From UKL13-2 sp036394575 (GTDB lineage: Bacteria > Pseudomonadota > Gammaproteobacteria > Burkholderiales > Usitatibacteraceae), in contig DASWEY010000077.1 in assembly GCA_036394575.1 (NCBI GenBank), positions 124,001 to 188,000 of the forward strand: a DNA stretch of 64,000 nt, read 5' to 3'. The translations under genes and the position numbers were made by a program. A model generated the notes under the pieces. The model searched no databases. It worked only from the letters and a program-made list of their open reading frames with translations, and was not told the origin of the DNA. Of this stretch, positions 1-9,503 are shown piece after piece. Numbering within the stretch: the stretch's first letter is position 1; the number at the start of each line of letters is the position of its first letter.

Positions 1-810
1 GGAGGCCTGTGTGACGGCCGCAAACAGGCGCGCATTTTGCGTCAGGTCGCGGCCCGGCATATTCGCCACTGAGCGCACCACGCCGTGATAAATCGCCGGC
101 CCGGTGGCTTCCCAGAAACGCGCGATATCGGTTTGCTCGGCGCTGCGGCGCGAACCGTTTTTGGCGCCCATGGTCTTGATCTCGTTATAGTCCCGTGCCC
201 AAAGGGCGCTGGACAGTTTGGGCGGCGGCCCCGGCCGGAACTGGGCCGGGCTGTTCATCAGCCAGGGTTTGCGCGCCGACCATTGCACGAATACCGGTAT
301 CACCGTTGGCACATAGACCCCCGCGGTCGTATGCGGACGATAGGATTCATCTGCGCTCAAGACATCGTCGGCGCGAGACGCCAGCACTGCGGCGGCGGCT
401 TTCTCGCCCACCGCGACGCCGTCGCTCTTTGCTTGGTCATCGGCAATCGCGGCCAATGCCGCCTGGTAGCTTGCCTCGATAACGGCTTGCTGGGTCGGAA
501 AAAATTTGAGCAGCGTGCCGCGATTTGCGGCGGCAATGGCAGCCTCTATCGAGGCGCCCGCTGTCGGCTCCAGTTTCAGCGCCGAGGCAGGGTAGCGTTT
601 GCTGATCGCATTGGCGGCTTCATATACGGCGGTATGGACGATGGCCAGCGCGCGATTGGCAGGTCCTGCCGGCGCCTTGGCCTCAATGGAGAGCTCGACT
701 GCCTTGATGTTCCAGTCAACCACAATATCGGCATATGCCCATGGCGCAAAAAACAGCGTCGGCATCGTCATCAGCAAAACGGCTATTCGGAGCAATCTTG
801 AAAGAATCAT
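1..810 (-). CDS. Vanadium-dependent haloperoxidase-like exported protein (3' end outside window)
   Basis: Only the first 270 codons are visible; the frame is open to the window edge. Residues 1-27 form a signal peptide (MILSRLLRIAV... ending AYA before DIVVDW), so the product is exported. The stretch ALWARDYNEIKTMGAKNG, followed by RSAEQTDIARFWE, is typical of the N-terminal half of PAP2/vanadium haloperoxidase-type proteins; the metal-binding C-terminal half is not in the window, so activity cannot be judged. Two in-frame ATGs lie at 816 and 810; the GGGAG motif is 8 nt from the second and only 2 nt from the first, so 810 is chosen. It is divergent from the PepSY gene, with a Fur-like site between them. 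Confidence 0.75.
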   Translation of the reverse strand, partial: MILSRLLRIAVLLMTMPTLFFAPWAYADIVVDWNIKAVELSIEAKAPAGPANRALAIVHTAVYEAANAISKRYPASALKLEPTAGASIEAAIAAANRGTLLKFFPTQQAVIEASYQAALAAIADDQAKSDGVAVGEKAAAAVLASRADDVLSADESYRPHTTAGVYVPTVIPVFVQWSARKPWLMNSPAQFRPGPPPKLSSALWARDYNEIKTMGAKNGSRRSAEQTDIARFWEATGPAIYHGVVRSVANMPGRDLTQNARLFAAVTQAS

Positions 811-1130
811 GATCATGTCTCCCTGTTGTGTGCCACGCAGGCGGATGGATCGGGCTGAACCTTGCAGCTCTGCGCATTTATACGCCGAACAACCCGGTGC
901 GGGGCGCTTTTGCCGCGGTTTGCCGCGATTGCGACATGGGTTGTATGCGCGTGCACGGGAGGCTGCTACCAACGCCTCCTCACCTAGCCGCGATTGTCTC
1001 GGTATCGCATGATTTACTTGCAAACAAGAATAATTCTCATTAAGATTGATGTAGATCGAAGCTCACAAATCATTCGACGAAGATAAAGATGCCGCAGGCA
1101 TCCCCATAACCACCCCTTCAGGAAAAAATC
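811..1130. other. Intergenic region between divergent genes
   Basis: This 320-bp gap separates the haloperoxidase-like gene (leftward) from the PepSY gene (rightward). The only clear element is the Fur-like site at 1025-1043. I saw no convincing small gene. Confidence 0.6.
1025..1043. promoter_or_regulatory. Putative Fur box
   Basis: The sequence CAAGAATAATTCTCATTAA read on the minus strand gives AATGAGAATTATTCTTG, close to the AATGATAATnATTnTC Fur core. It lies about 90 bp upstream of the PepSY/cytochrome b gene pair and in the control region of the divergent exported protein. The match is by eye, with no score calculated. Confidence 0.45.
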
Positions 1131-1397
1131 ATGTCCAAATACCTTTTCGCCCTTGCCCTCGCATTCACCGCATCCACCGCCATGGCCGGCGCCAATTGTC
1201 CCGCCAATCCCAAGGCCGAATGGCTTTCCGAAGCCGAGGCGCGTGCGCGTATCGAGGCGCAGGGCTACCAAATCAAGAAGTTCAAAATCGATGGCAATTG
1301 CTATGAAATCTACGGCCACGACAAGGCTGGCAAGAAGGTTGAAATCTATTACGACACCAAGACCCTCGCGGTGATCAAGTCGGAAATCGAGAAGTAA
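1131..1397 (+). CDS. Small exported PepSY-domain protein
   Basis: 88 residues. Residues 1-19 are a signal peptide (ending STAMA before GANC). The remainder fits a single PepSY-type fold: SEAEARARIEAQGYQIKKFK, then a GNCYEIYGHDKAGKKVEIYYD strand pair and DTKTLAVIK. Such domains occur in periplasmic proteins beside b-type cytochromes and metal uptake genes. The start has an AGGA motif about 8 nt upstream. The cytochrome b gene begins 26 nt after its stop, so the two are probably co-transcribed and may form a small periplasm/membrane redox pair. The exact role is unknown. Confidence 0.75.
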   Translation: MSKYLFALALAFTASTAMAGANCPANPKAEWLSEAEARARIEAQGYQIKKFKIDGNCYEIYGHDKAGKKVEIYYDTKTLAVIKSEIEK

Positions 1398-1422
1398 TTT
1401 TCGCGCCGGATGGCAAGAAGCG

Positions 1423-1989
1423 ATGATCGGCGCGACCGCAAGGCGGGTACGGGTCTGGGATTTGCTGGTTCGTACTACGCATTGGACACTGGCAGCGCTG
1501 GTCATCGCCAATCTGCTGAACGAGGGCAGTTCGCCAATTCACCGCCAATTGGGAACTGCCGCATTGATCGTTGTTGCGGTGCGCCTGCTGTGGGGTTTTG
1601 TCGCGACAGGCTATGCCAATTTCGCGACGTTTCGGCCGGGAGCCAGAGCCTTCATGGCTTATGCCGCGACCATGCACAAGCAAAAGCCGAAACGCTACTT
1701 GGGCCACAATCCCGCCGCCGCGTGGATGATCGTGTTGTTGTGGGGCCTCGTCATCCTGCTGGGCATCAGCGGCTGGATGACGCGCATCGATTTTTTCTGG
1801 GGCGATGAATGGTTGCAGGATGTGCATGCCGCGATCGCCTATGTCTTGCTCGCAGCCGTGGCGGTACACATCACGGCTGCCCTGTGGATGAGCCGCGTCC
1901 ATCGGGAAAACCTGGTTGCCGCGATGTGGCATGGCTTCAAGCGCGCGCCGGATAAATCAGCAGCCGATACCAGGGACGATGCACGCTGA
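1423..1989 (+). CDS. Cytochrome b561-type membrane protein
   Basis: 188 residues with four hydrophobic segments (about 13-32, 40-62, 99-120 and 133-155). Four histidines sit where haem b ligands are expected: His20 in RTTHW, His40 in SPIHRQLG, His135 in QDVHAAIAY and His149 in AVHITAALW. This is the signature of the di-haem cytochrome b561 / hydrogenase b-subunit family, which passes electrons across the inner membrane. It follows the PepSY gene, a pairing common in proteobacteria. The donor and acceptor cannot be told from sequence. Confidence 0.8.
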   Translation: MIGATARRVRVWDLLVRTTHWTLAALVIANLLNEGSSPIHRQLGTAALIVVAVRLLWGFVATGYANFATFRPGARAFMAYAATMHKQKPKRYLGHNPAAAWMIVLLWGLVILLGISGWMTRIDFFWGDEWLQDVHAAIAYVLLAAVAVHITAALWMSRVHRENLVAAMWHGFKRAPDKSAADTRDDAR

Positions 1990-2054
1990 CAGGAGAAATT
2001 GAAGCCGGCGCGCAGCCGCTGCGCAAAGCGCGCCAGCCATGCGAGAATCGCGGC

Positions 2055-4097
2055 ATGATCATTTACGCCGCCACCATCTTCGTCTCCGCCTTCCTGCTGT
2101 TCCTGATTCAACCGGTCATCGCCAAGCAAATCCTGCCCTGGTTCGGCGGCAGCGCGGCGGTATGGACCACCTGCCTGGTGTTTTTCCAGTTCGCCTTGCT
2201 GGCGGGATATTTCTATTCCGACTGGATGACGCGCAAGCTCGGCGCCAAACGCCAGGCGATCGTGCATCTGGTATTGGTTGGCGTGGCGCTATTGCTGCTG
2301 CCGATCATCCCCGATGTCAGCTGGAAACCGAGGGGCGATGAGGAGCCGAGCCTGCGTATCCTGCTGCTGCTGTCGGTGACCATCGGCCTGCCCTACTTCC
2401 TGCTCTCCACCACCAGCCCCCTGGTGCAAGCCTGGTTTGCGCGCAGCTACCCACAGGCCAGTCCCTATCGCCTATTCGCGCTGTCCAATCTGGCCTCGAT
2501 GCTGGCGCTGCTGGGTTATCCATTATTGTTCGAGCCGTTTTTTACCACCAAACACCAGGCCATCGGCTGGTCGATCGGCTTCGGCTTGTTCGCGGCCCTG
2601 ATTGCGGGCGCGGCCTGGTTTGGGTTGCGGAAAGAAGCAGCCTCGGCAGACGAGAGCTTGAGCCCTCTGCAAGCAAGCGAAATTGCAAGTGCGGAGGCGG
2701 CAGCCCCCGCCTTCGGCGATAAATTGCTATGGATCGCGCTGGCCGGTCTGGGTTCGGTGCTGCTGCTGGCGATCACGAACCATCTCACGCAGAACATCTC
2801 TTCCATTCCGCTGCTGTGGGTAGTGCCGCTGGCCATTTACCTGCTGACCTTCATCCTCTGTTTCGACGGCAAGAACTGGTACCGGCGCAAGCTCATGCTG
2901 CCGCTGTTGGCGCTCTTTATCGTGGCGATGGCCTATGCCCTGGCCGACAAGGACCTGCATTTCAAGCTGTATTTCCAGATCGGCCTGTTCTCGGCAGGAC
3001 TGTTCATCGCCTGCATGTTCTGCCACGGTGAACTGGTGGCGCGCAAACCGCATCCGCGTTATCTCACGACGTTTTATTTGATGATCTCCGTCGGCGGGGC
3101 GCTGGGTGCACTGCTGGTCGGCATTGTCGCGCCCCTGACCCTGCCGGCGTATTACGAGCTCGAAATCGCCCTGGTGCTGCTGGCGATGCTCGCGACGTAT
3201 TTGCTGCTCGGTCGCGCGCATATCGGCTTTGTGGTGCTGGGGGTCGCGGTCTCGCTGTTCGCGGCGGCGGCGGCGGGTTTCACCATCCATCAATTCAAGG
3301 AAGATGTGGTGATGATGACGCGCAATTTCTACGGCACCCTGCGCGTCAAGCAGTACAACCCGCCCGATGTGGAATACCGGCGCCGTTCGCTGATCCACGG
3401 CGCCATCCTGCACGGCGACCAGTACATGGACCCGCCCTATAACCGCTCGGCCACTACTTATTACAAGGCCAAATCCGGCATCGGCAAGGCGATCCTGCTG
3501 AAAGAAAAGCTGTCCACGGCGCCACGCCGCGTTGGCATCATCGGCCTCGGCGCGGGCACCATCGCCACCTATGGCAACAAGGGCGATGTGTATCGCTTTT
3601 ACGATATCAACCCGGCGGTGGTAAAAATCGCCAACAGCGAATTCACCTACTTGAAAGACACCGAGGCGACCATCGAGATTGCGCTCGGCGATGCGCGCCT
3701 CAACCTGGAACGCGAGCCTTCGCAGCAGTTTGATGTGCTGGCCATCGACGCTTTCTCCAGCGATTCGATTCCGGTTCACCTCATCACGCTTGAGGCGCTG
3801 GAAATCTACGAGAAGCATATGAAGCCCGATGGCGTGATCGCCTTCCATGTGTCCAACCGCTTCCTCGACTTGAAGCCGGTGGTGCAGATGATCGCCGAGA
3901 AGCGCGGACTGAATGTGGCCTGGGTGCGCGACACCTATGAGGATGGTTCGACCAGCAGCGACTGGATCCTGCTGTGCAAGGACAATACCTTCCTGCTCAA
4001 GCCCGACATCGTCGAAGCCACTTACATCATCCCGCCCGAGCCGGGCTGGCGGGTGTGGACCGACGACTTCAACAATCTGCTGCAGGTGCTCAAATAA
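2055..4097 (+). CDS. Membrane-fused spermidine synthase-like protein
   Basis: 680 residues. The first two thirds hold about ten or more transmembrane helices (from MIIYAATIFVSAFLLFLIQP onward). The soluble C-terminal third, from about residue 440, is a spermidine synthase-like Rossmann fold: GLGAGTIATYG near residue 497, YDINP near 517, LGDAR near 544 and IDAFSSDSIPVHL. This is the fused MFS/spermidine synthase architecture. The SAM-type nucleotide site looks intact, but true aminopropyl transfer has rarely been shown for these fusions, so the substrate is left open. dadA starts 1 nt after the stop codon, suggesting translational coupling. Confidence 0.8.
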   Translation: MIIYAATIFVSAFLLFLIQPVIAKQILPWFGGSAAVWTTCLVFFQFALLAGYFYSDWMTRKLGAKRQAIVHLVLVGVALLLLPIIPDVSWKPRGDEEPSLRILLLLSVTIGLPYFLLSTTSPLVQAWFARSYPQASPYRLFALSNLASMLALLGYPLLFEPFFTTKHQAIGWSIGFGLFAALIAGAAWFGLRKEAASADESLSPLQASEIASAEAAAPAFGDKLLWIALAGLGSVLLLAITNHLTQNISSIPLLWVVPLAIYLLTFILCFDGKNWYRRKLMLPLLALFIVAMAYALADKDLHFKLYFQIGLFSAGLFIACMFCHGELVARKPHPRYLTTFYLMISVGGALGALLVGIVAPLTLPAYYELEIALVLLAMLATYLLLGRAHIGFVVLGVAVSLFAAAAAGFTIHQFKEDVVMMTRNFYGTLRVKQYNPPDVEYRRRSLIHGAILHGDQYMDPPYNRSATTYYKAKSGIGKAILLKEKLSTAPRRVGIIGLGAGTIATYGNKGDVYRFYDINPAVVKIANSEFTYLKDTEATIEIALGDARLNLEREPSQQFDVLAIDAFSSDSIPVHLITLEALEIYEKHMKPDGVIAFHVSNRFLDLKPVVQMIAEKRGLNVAWVRDTYEDGSTSSDWILLCKDNTFLLKPDIVEATYIIPPEPGWRVWTDDFNNLLQVLK

Positions 4098-4098
4098 A

Positions 4099-5355
4099 AT
4101 GCGCGTCTGCGTGCTCGGCGCCGGGGTCATCGGCATCACCACCGCCTACTACCTGAACAAGGCGGGCCATCAGGTCACGGTGATCGAGCGCAATGCGCAG
4201 GCGGGGCTGGAAACCAGCTATGCCAATGGCGGACAGCTTTCCTACAGCTATGTGGCGCCGCTGGCCGGGCCCGGCGTGGTGCCGAAGATTCCGCCCTGGC
4301 TGCTGCGGCGCGATTCGCCGCTGCGCTTTTATCCGCGCTTCGACCTCGACCAGTGGCGCTGGTGCCTGCAGTTCATCGCCGCCTGCAATCGCCCGCAGGC
4401 GGAAATCAGCACCGTGCATCTGCTGCGCCTGGCGTATTACAGCCGCAAGCTGATCCACGACATCGTCGCGCAGGAAACCGTGACTTTCGATTTTCGGCGC
4501 AACGGCAAGCTGGTGATTTTTTCCGATGCGGACAGTTTTGACGGCGCCCAGCGCACCCTCACCTTCCAACGCGAACACGGCAGCAAGCAGGAAGCATTGC
4601 GGCAACAGGAAGTGCTGGAGAAGGAACCGGCACTGGCGTACATCGGCAAACGCATCGTCGGCGGCATCTACACGCCCAGCGAGGACGCCGGCGACTGCCA
4701 CGATTTTTGCGTGACCATGGAAGCGCTGCTGCGCGAACGCGGCGTGGTGTTCATGACGGATACCAAGGTGCTGGGCATGGAGCGCGACGCGCAGTGTGAA
4801 ATCCGCGCGGTACGTACGGCAAAGGGCGATATCGAGGCCGATGCCTATGTGCTAGCGCTGGGTGCCGCCAATGCCTGGCATGCCAAACAGCTGGGCTTTT
4901 ATCTGCCCATCTACCCGCTGAAGGGCTACAGCCTGACGGCCAATACCGCCACAGCCGCCAATCCGGCGGGCGTGCCGCGCATCAGCGTCACTGACAGCAA
5001 ATACAAGGTGGTCTATGCCCTGCTGGGCGATGAATTGCGCATCGCCGGCATGGCCGATATCGCCGGCCATGACCGCTCGCTGCAGGCCGATCGCGTTGCG
5101 CTTTTGATTGCGCACGCCAAGGCGACCTTTCCCGACGCAGCCGATTACAGTGCCGACCTCAAACCCTGGGCTGGCCTGCGGCCGGCCACGCCCAAGGGCA
5201 CGCCGATCATCGGCATGTCGCCATATCGCAATCTGTTTCTCAATGCCGGCCATGGCGCCCTGGGCTGGACCCTGGCCTGCGCCTGCGCCAAGATCGTCGC
5301 CGACCAGATCGAAGGCAAGGCCCCGGCGATCGCGCTCGATGGACTGACCTTGTGA
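4099..5355 (+). CDS. dadA: D-amino acid dehydrogenase, small subunit
   Basis: 418 residues. FAD-dependent inner-membrane-associated enzyme that oxidatively deaminates D-amino acids (chiefly D-alanine) and feeds electrons to the respiratory chain. The N-terminus MRVCVLGAGVIGITTAYYL is the FAD dinucleotide-binding motif; the following ETSYANGGQLSYSYVAPLAGPG is highly characteristic of DadA. The C-terminus has GLRPATPKGTPIIG and LNAGHGALGWTLACA. The ATG at 4099 is chosen because it begins the FAD motif; the open frame extends further upstream but overlaps the previous gene. No dadX-type racemase is adjacent; alr lies 48 kb away in the window. Confidence 0.88.
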   Translation: MRVCVLGAGVIGITTAYYLNKAGHQVTVIERNAQAGLETSYANGGQLSYSYVAPLAGPGVVPKIPPWLLRRDSPLRFYPRFDLDQWRWCLQFIAACNRPQAEISTVHLLRLAYYSRKLIHDIVAQETVTFDFRRNGKLVIFSDADSFDGAQRTLTFQREHGSKQEALRQQEVLEKEPALAYIGKRIVGGIYTPSEDAGDCHDFCVTMEALLRERGVVFMTDTKVLGMERDAQCEIRAVRTAKGDIEADAYVLALGAANAWHAKQLGFYLPIYPLKGYSLTANTATAANPAGVPRISVTDSKYKVVYALLGDELRIAGMADIAGHDRSLQADRVALLIAHAKATFPDAADYSADLKPWAGLRPATPKGTPIIGMSPYRNLFLNAGHGALGWTLACACAKIVADQIEGKAPAIALDGLTL

Positions 5356-6128
5356 CGATAAGCCATTTCCCCTCATCGATGGACCGGCATCTCTGGCAAC
5401 ATCTGGATGCGCGTCGGCATCTGTTGATCGCCCTGAACATCATTGCCGTGATCGCCGGCGGCCTGGCGCTCGATATTCGTTTTGGCTGGCCCGGCCAACA
5501 CGCTGCGACACTATGGACGATTGCCGTATGGACCTGGCTCTATCGCATGGGCCGGCCCGAAGAACGACGCGTATTGATCCTGTGCACGGCGATTGCCGGC
5601 TGCGGCGAAGTGGTGCTGTCGCTCGGCTGGGGCATCTACGATTATCAGTTCCACAATGTGCCGCTGTTCGTACCGCCGGGCCATGCCTTGCTGATGACAT
5701 TGGGATTGATCGTGTCGCAAAAACTAGCCGAACTCAAGGCGGGGCGCGGCTTCCAGGCCATTTTCCCCTGGATCTCGGCTATCTACGCGGGGTTTGCCTG
5801 GTGGGCGGGCTTCGATCGCTTTGGCACCCTGTTGTTCGCGGTGTTCGCCGTCTGCATGATTTTCGGGCGCTCGAAAATGCTTTACGCGACCATGTTCCTG
5901 CTGGCCCTGCTCATGGAGTTGTATGGCACCGCGCTCGGCAACTGGGTGTGGATCGCCGTCACGCCGGGACTCAATATCAGCGCCTGGAATCCACCGTTTT
6001 CTGCGGGGGCGTTCTACAGCCTGCTCGATTTGCTGGTGCTGGCGGCCCTCGCAGCCTGGCCAGCGGCCAGCGCTCAGGCTGCCGTCGTCACCCCGGCCGC
6101 GGACTTGGCGCCTGAAGACTCGCGCTGA
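5352..6128 (+). CDS. Unknown integral membrane protein
   Basis: About 258 residues with six or seven hydrophobic segments and a short Ala/Pro-rich tail. I do not recognise the family. A distinctive cytoplasm-edge motif is NVPLFVPPGHALLM near residue 105. The GTG at 5352 overlaps the dadA stop by 4 nt (translational coupling); an in-frame ATG at 5379 is an alternative start. The last 55 nt overlap the 3' end of the convergent rlmB gene. It is probably co-transcribed with dadA, but no functional link can be inferred. Confidence 0.65.
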   Translation: MTISHFPSSMDRHLWQHLDARRHLLIALNIIAVIAGGLALDIRFGWPGQHAATLWTIAVWTWLYRMGRPEERRVLILCTAIAGCGEVVLSLGWGIYDYQFHNVPLFVPPGHALLMTLGLIVSQKLAELKAGRGFQAIFPWISAIYAGFAWWAGFDRFGTLLFAVFAVCMIFGRSKMLYATMFLLALLMELYGTALGNWVWIAVTPGLNISAWNPPFSAGAFYSLLDLLVLAALAAWPAASAQAAVVTPAADLAPEDSR

Positions 6129-6847
6129 CGGCGCGACTCGAACAGGCACACACCACTCGCCACCGATACGTTCAGGCTCTCGACGGAACCGAACATCGGG
6201 ATGCTGACAATCTGGTCGCAGTTCTCGCGCGTCAGGCGGCGCAGGCCTTCGCCCTCGGCGCCCAGCACCCAGGCCAGCGGCCCGGCCAGCTTGGCTTCAA
6301 ACAAGGAACTCTCACCACCTTCATCGGCACCGACGATCCAGATATCGCGCTCCTTCAACTCGCGCAGGGTGCGCGCCAGATTGGTCACGGTGATGTAGGG
6401 CACGTTCTCGGCCGCACCGGAGGCGACTTTCATCACTGTCGACGTCAGTCCCACGCTGCGATCCTTGGGCGCAATCACCGCATGCACCCCGGCGGCATCG
6501 GCCACGCGCAAACAGGCGCCGAGGTTATGCGGATCGGTCACGCCGTCGAGCAGGAGCAGGAAAGGCGGCGCATCGATGGTTTCCAGCACGTCCTCGACGA
6601 ACTGCGGCAGTTTGGTCGGCTCGACCACCGCCACCACGCCCTGGTGGCGCGCATGGCCGGTCATGCCGTCGATGCGCACACCGTCGACCTGCATCACGCG
6701 CACATTGCGCTCCTTGGCATTGGCGATCAGATCCTGCATGCGCTTGTCGATACGCTTGGCGTCGACGAACAATTCCTTCACGCTGTCGGCACGCACGCGC
6801 AGACGCGAGGTCACGGCATGGAAGCCGAACACCACTTGCTGCTTCAT
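6074..6847 (-). CDS. rlmB: 23S rRNA (guanosine-2'-O-)-methyltransferase RlmB
   Basis: 257 residues, SPOUT-class SAM-dependent methyltransferase that 2'-O-methylates G2251 of 23S rRNA. It begins MKQQVVFGFHAVTSRLR (substrate-binding L30e-like domain). The catalytic domain carries DGVTDPHNLGACLRVADAAG (about 106-126), and the C-terminal knot has IPMFGSVESLNVSVASGV. The start codon overlaps the rnr stop (TAATG), matching the conserved rnr-rlmB operon. The C-terminus overlaps the convergent membrane protein gene by 55 nt. Confidence 0.93.
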   Translation of the reverse strand: MKQQVVFGFHAVTSRLRVRADSVKELFVDAKRIDKRMQDLIANAKERNVRVMQVDGVRIDGMTGHARHQGVVAVVEPTKLPQFVEDVLETIDAPPFLLLLDGVTDPHNLGACLRVADAAGVHAVIAPKDRSVGLTSTVMKVASGAAENVPYITVTNLARTLRELKERDIWIVGADEGGESSLFEAKLAGPLAWVLGAEGEGLRRLTRENCDQIVSIPMFGSVESLNVSVASGVCLFESRRQRESSGAKSAAGVTTAA

Positions 6848-9435
6848 TATTTCTTGTGCTTTCTGTTCAGCAGCGCGCCGGCCGACCTGGGCTTGGCGAC
6901 CGTCTTCGGCTCGGCCGCGCGCGGCACCTTGCGCGGGACAAGGGCTTTGCCTTCGCTATCGAGCCCGGCCAGGGGCGTGGTCGGCGGGTTGGCGCTGGTG
7001 ACGGTAATGACTTTCTTTTCCGTTTTTGGCGCAGCGGCGGCGGCAGGAACATTGGCCGCGTGCGAAGGCTGCACGCCCTTCCTGATCAGCGCGGGCGCTT
7101 CATTTTTGCCGCCTGTCCTGGTGCCGTTCTTGCCCGGTTTTTTGTTGAAGCCCGGGGCAATGCCCGCGCCCTCAGCGACATCGGCGACCTCATCATCTTC
7201 GTCGCCGCGCGCCGCCGTTTTGGGACGTTCGCCGGCCAGGCCGAAATCGATCTTGCTGGTTTCGATATCGACGCGCACCACCTTGATATTGACGCGATCG
7301 GCGAGCTGGTACTTCTTGCGGGTGCGCTCGCCCATGATCATGTGCTTGTCCTGGTCGAAGTGGAAATAATCCTGGCCCAATTCGGAAATATGCACCAGGC
7401 CTTCGACATAGACTTCGTCGAGTGTGACAAAAATACCGAAGCCGGTAACGCCGGTGATGGTGCCGGTGAATTCCTCACCGAGGCGATCTTTCATGTAATA
7501 GCACTTCAGCCAGGCAGTGACATCGCGCGTGGCTTCGTCGGCGCGGCGCTCGGTGGCGGAACACTGCGCGCCCAACTCTTCCCAGGGCACCTTCGGGTCG
7601 TAGACCTGGCCATTGATCACCGCCTTGATGGCACGATGCGTAAGCAAATCGGGATAGCGGCGGATCGGCGAGGTGAAGTGCGTATAGGCCTCGTAGGCCA
7701 GGCCGAAATGGCCGGCGTTGTCGGGGCTGTACACCGCCTGCTTCATCGAGCGCAGCATCACCGTCTGCAGCAAAGGCGCATCGGGGCGCTCCTTGATCTT
7801 GGCCAGTACCTCTCCGTAGTTGCCCGGCGTCGGTTCCTTGCCGCCCATCAGCTGCAGGCCGAAATCCTTGAGCATGGCGCGCAGTGCCGTCAGCTTGTCC
7901 TCGCTGGGGCGTTCGTGCACGCGATACAGCGTGGGATGATCGTTCTCGGCCAGATAGTTGGCGGCGCAGACATTGGCCGCCAGCATGCATTCCTCGATCA
8001 GGCGATGGGCGTCGTTGCGCACGGTGGGCACGATGCGCTCGATCTTGCCGCCCTCGTCGAACATCATCATCGTTTCGGTGGTTTCGAAATCGATTGCGCC
8101 GCGCTTGTTGCGCGCCGCCAGCAGCACGCGGAACACCTCATCGAGCATTTTCAGATGCGGGATGATTTTCGCATCGATCTTTTCATCGAGCCCGTGATCA
8201 GCCGGCATACCGTAAATCGCCTTGGCGACTTTGGTGTACGTCAGGCGCGCGGCGGAATGGAATACCGCCTCCATGAAGTGATAGCGCTTGACTTCGCCGG
8301 CGGCCGAAATCGACATATCGCAGACCAGGGCGAGACGATCGACCTGCGGCTTCAGCGAACACATTTCATTGGACAGCACCTCGGGCAGCATCGGGATCAC
8401 GCGGCGCGGAAAATACACCGAGTTGCCGCGCAGTCGCGCCTCGCGATCCAGTGCATCGCCGTTCTTCACATAGTGCGAAACATCGGCAATCGCCACCAGC
8501 AGGCGGAAACCCTTGCCCTGCTTCTCGCAATAAACCGCATCGTCGAAGTCCTTGGCGGTCTCGCCGTCGATGGTCACAAACGGCAAGGCGCGCAGATCCT
8601 CGCGACCTTCCATGTCCTTGGCCGAGACCTTTTTCGGCACTTTCTTTTCCAGCGCGACGACATCGTCTGGCCACTCATGCGGCAGATCGTGCTTGCGCAG
8701 GGCAATCTCGATTTCCATGCCGGGGTCGGCGTAATTGCCCAGCACTTCGCGCACCCGCGCCACCGGCTCGGAATTTTTCGAAGGCTGCACCACCAGATCG
8801 ACCATCACCACCTGGCCGGCCTTGGCGCCACCGTCATAGCCGGGCTCGACCAGAATGTCCTGGCTGATGCGCTTATTTTCGGCGACCACGAAGTACACTC
8901 CGTGCTCGACGAACAGACGGCCCACCACCTTGGTATTGCCGCGTTCCAATACTTCGACAATGCTGGCCTCGCGGCGTCCGCGGCGATCCACGCCGATTTC
9001 GCGCACCACGGCACGGTCGCCATGCAACACCCGGTGCATCTGCTTGGGACCCAGGAACAGATCATCGGAGCCATCGTCCGGCACCAGGAAGCCGAAGCCG
9101 TCCGGATGGCCCTGCACCTTGCCGGTAATGAGGTCGAGCTTGCCGATCAGGCAGATATCGCCCTTGCGATTGCGCATCACCTGGCCATCGCGTTCCATGG
9201 CGTTGAGGCGACGGATGAAGCCGTCCTGCTCGGTATCGGCGATTTCCAGCTTGTCGGCCAGCATGGCCGCATCCAGGGGAACACCGGCCTCGGTAAGGAC
9301 TTCGAGGATCAGTTCACGGCTGGGAATCGGGTTCTCGTATTTCTCGGCCTCGCGGGCCAGATAGGGGTCAGCCGCGCGGGTCGACGCCGGCTTGGCGGTA
9401 TTTTTTGCCTTTGAATTCTTCGGTCGTATGGACAA
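6847..9435 (-). CDS. rnr: Ribonuclease R
   Basis: 862 residues. Processive 3'-5' exoribonuclease that degrades structured RNA and takes part in rRNA/tRNA quality control. Order of domains: winged-helix and cold-shock domains in the first about 230 residues, the RNB catalytic domain with TIDGETAKDFDDAVYCE near 285-300 (metal-binding aspartates), an S1 domain (GTITGVTGFGIFVTLDE near 655), then a long Lys/Pro/Ala-rich basic tail typical of RNase R. It is the first gene of the rnr-rlmB operon; tRNA-Leu is divergent upstream. Confidence 0.93.
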   Translation of the reverse strand: MSIRPKNSKAKNTAKPASTRAADPYLAREAEKYENPIPSRELILEVLTEAGVPLDAAMLADKLEIADTEQDGFIRRLNAMERDGQVMRNRKGDICLIGKLDLITGKVQGHPDGFGFLVPDDGSDDLFLGPKQMHRVLHGDRAVVREIGVDRRGRREASIVEVLERGNTKVVGRLFVEHGVYFVVAENKRISQDILVEPGYDGGAKAGQVVMVDLVVQPSKNSEPVARVREVLGNYADPGMEIEIALRKHDLPHEWPDDVVALEKKVPKKVSAKDMEGREDLRALPFVTIDGETAKDFDDAVYCEKQGKGFRLLVAIADVSHYVKNGDALDREARLRGNSVYFPRRVIPMLPEVLSNEMCSLKPQVDRLALVCDMSISAAGEVKRYHFMEAVFHSAARLTYTKVAKAIYGMPADHGLDEKIDAKIIPHLKMLDEVFRVLLAARNKRGAIDFETTETMMMFDEGGKIERIVPTVRNDAHRLIEECMLAANVCAANYLAENDHPTLYRVHERPSEDKLTALRAMLKDFGLQLMGGKEPTPGNYGEVLAKIKERPDAPLLQTVMLRSMKQAVYSPDNAGHFGLAYEAYTHFTSPIRRYPDLLTHRAIKAVINGQVYDPKVPWEELGAQCSATERRADEATRDVTAWLKCYYMKDRLGEEFTGTITGVTGFGIFVTLDEVYVEGLVHISELGQDYFHFDQDKHMIMGERTRKKYQLADRVNIKVVRVDIETSKIDFGLAGERPKTAARGDEDDEVADVAEGAGIAPGFNKKPGKNGTRTGGKNEAPALIRKGVQPSHAANVPAAAAAPKTEKKVITVTSANPPTTPLAGLDSEGKALVPRKVPRAAEPKTVAKPRSAGALLNRKHKK

Positions 9436-9503
9436 GTGTTCTCTTTTCGGATATATTTCGGCCTCATTTTACGCGAGAGTACTGCTCTCGTGTCCGGTAT
9501 CTT

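Noticed and set aside
2727..4142. Long minus-strand open frame opposite the spermidine synthase-like gene
   Set aside because: Mirror frame of a conserved protein; no domain, no ribosome-binding site.
6856..9414. Very long open frame on the plus strand opposite rnr
   Set aside because: It is the antisense of a strongly conserved gene; in GC-rich DNA long antisense frames are expected. The translation has no recognisable motif and is rich in His/Gly/Leu, as mirror frames are.
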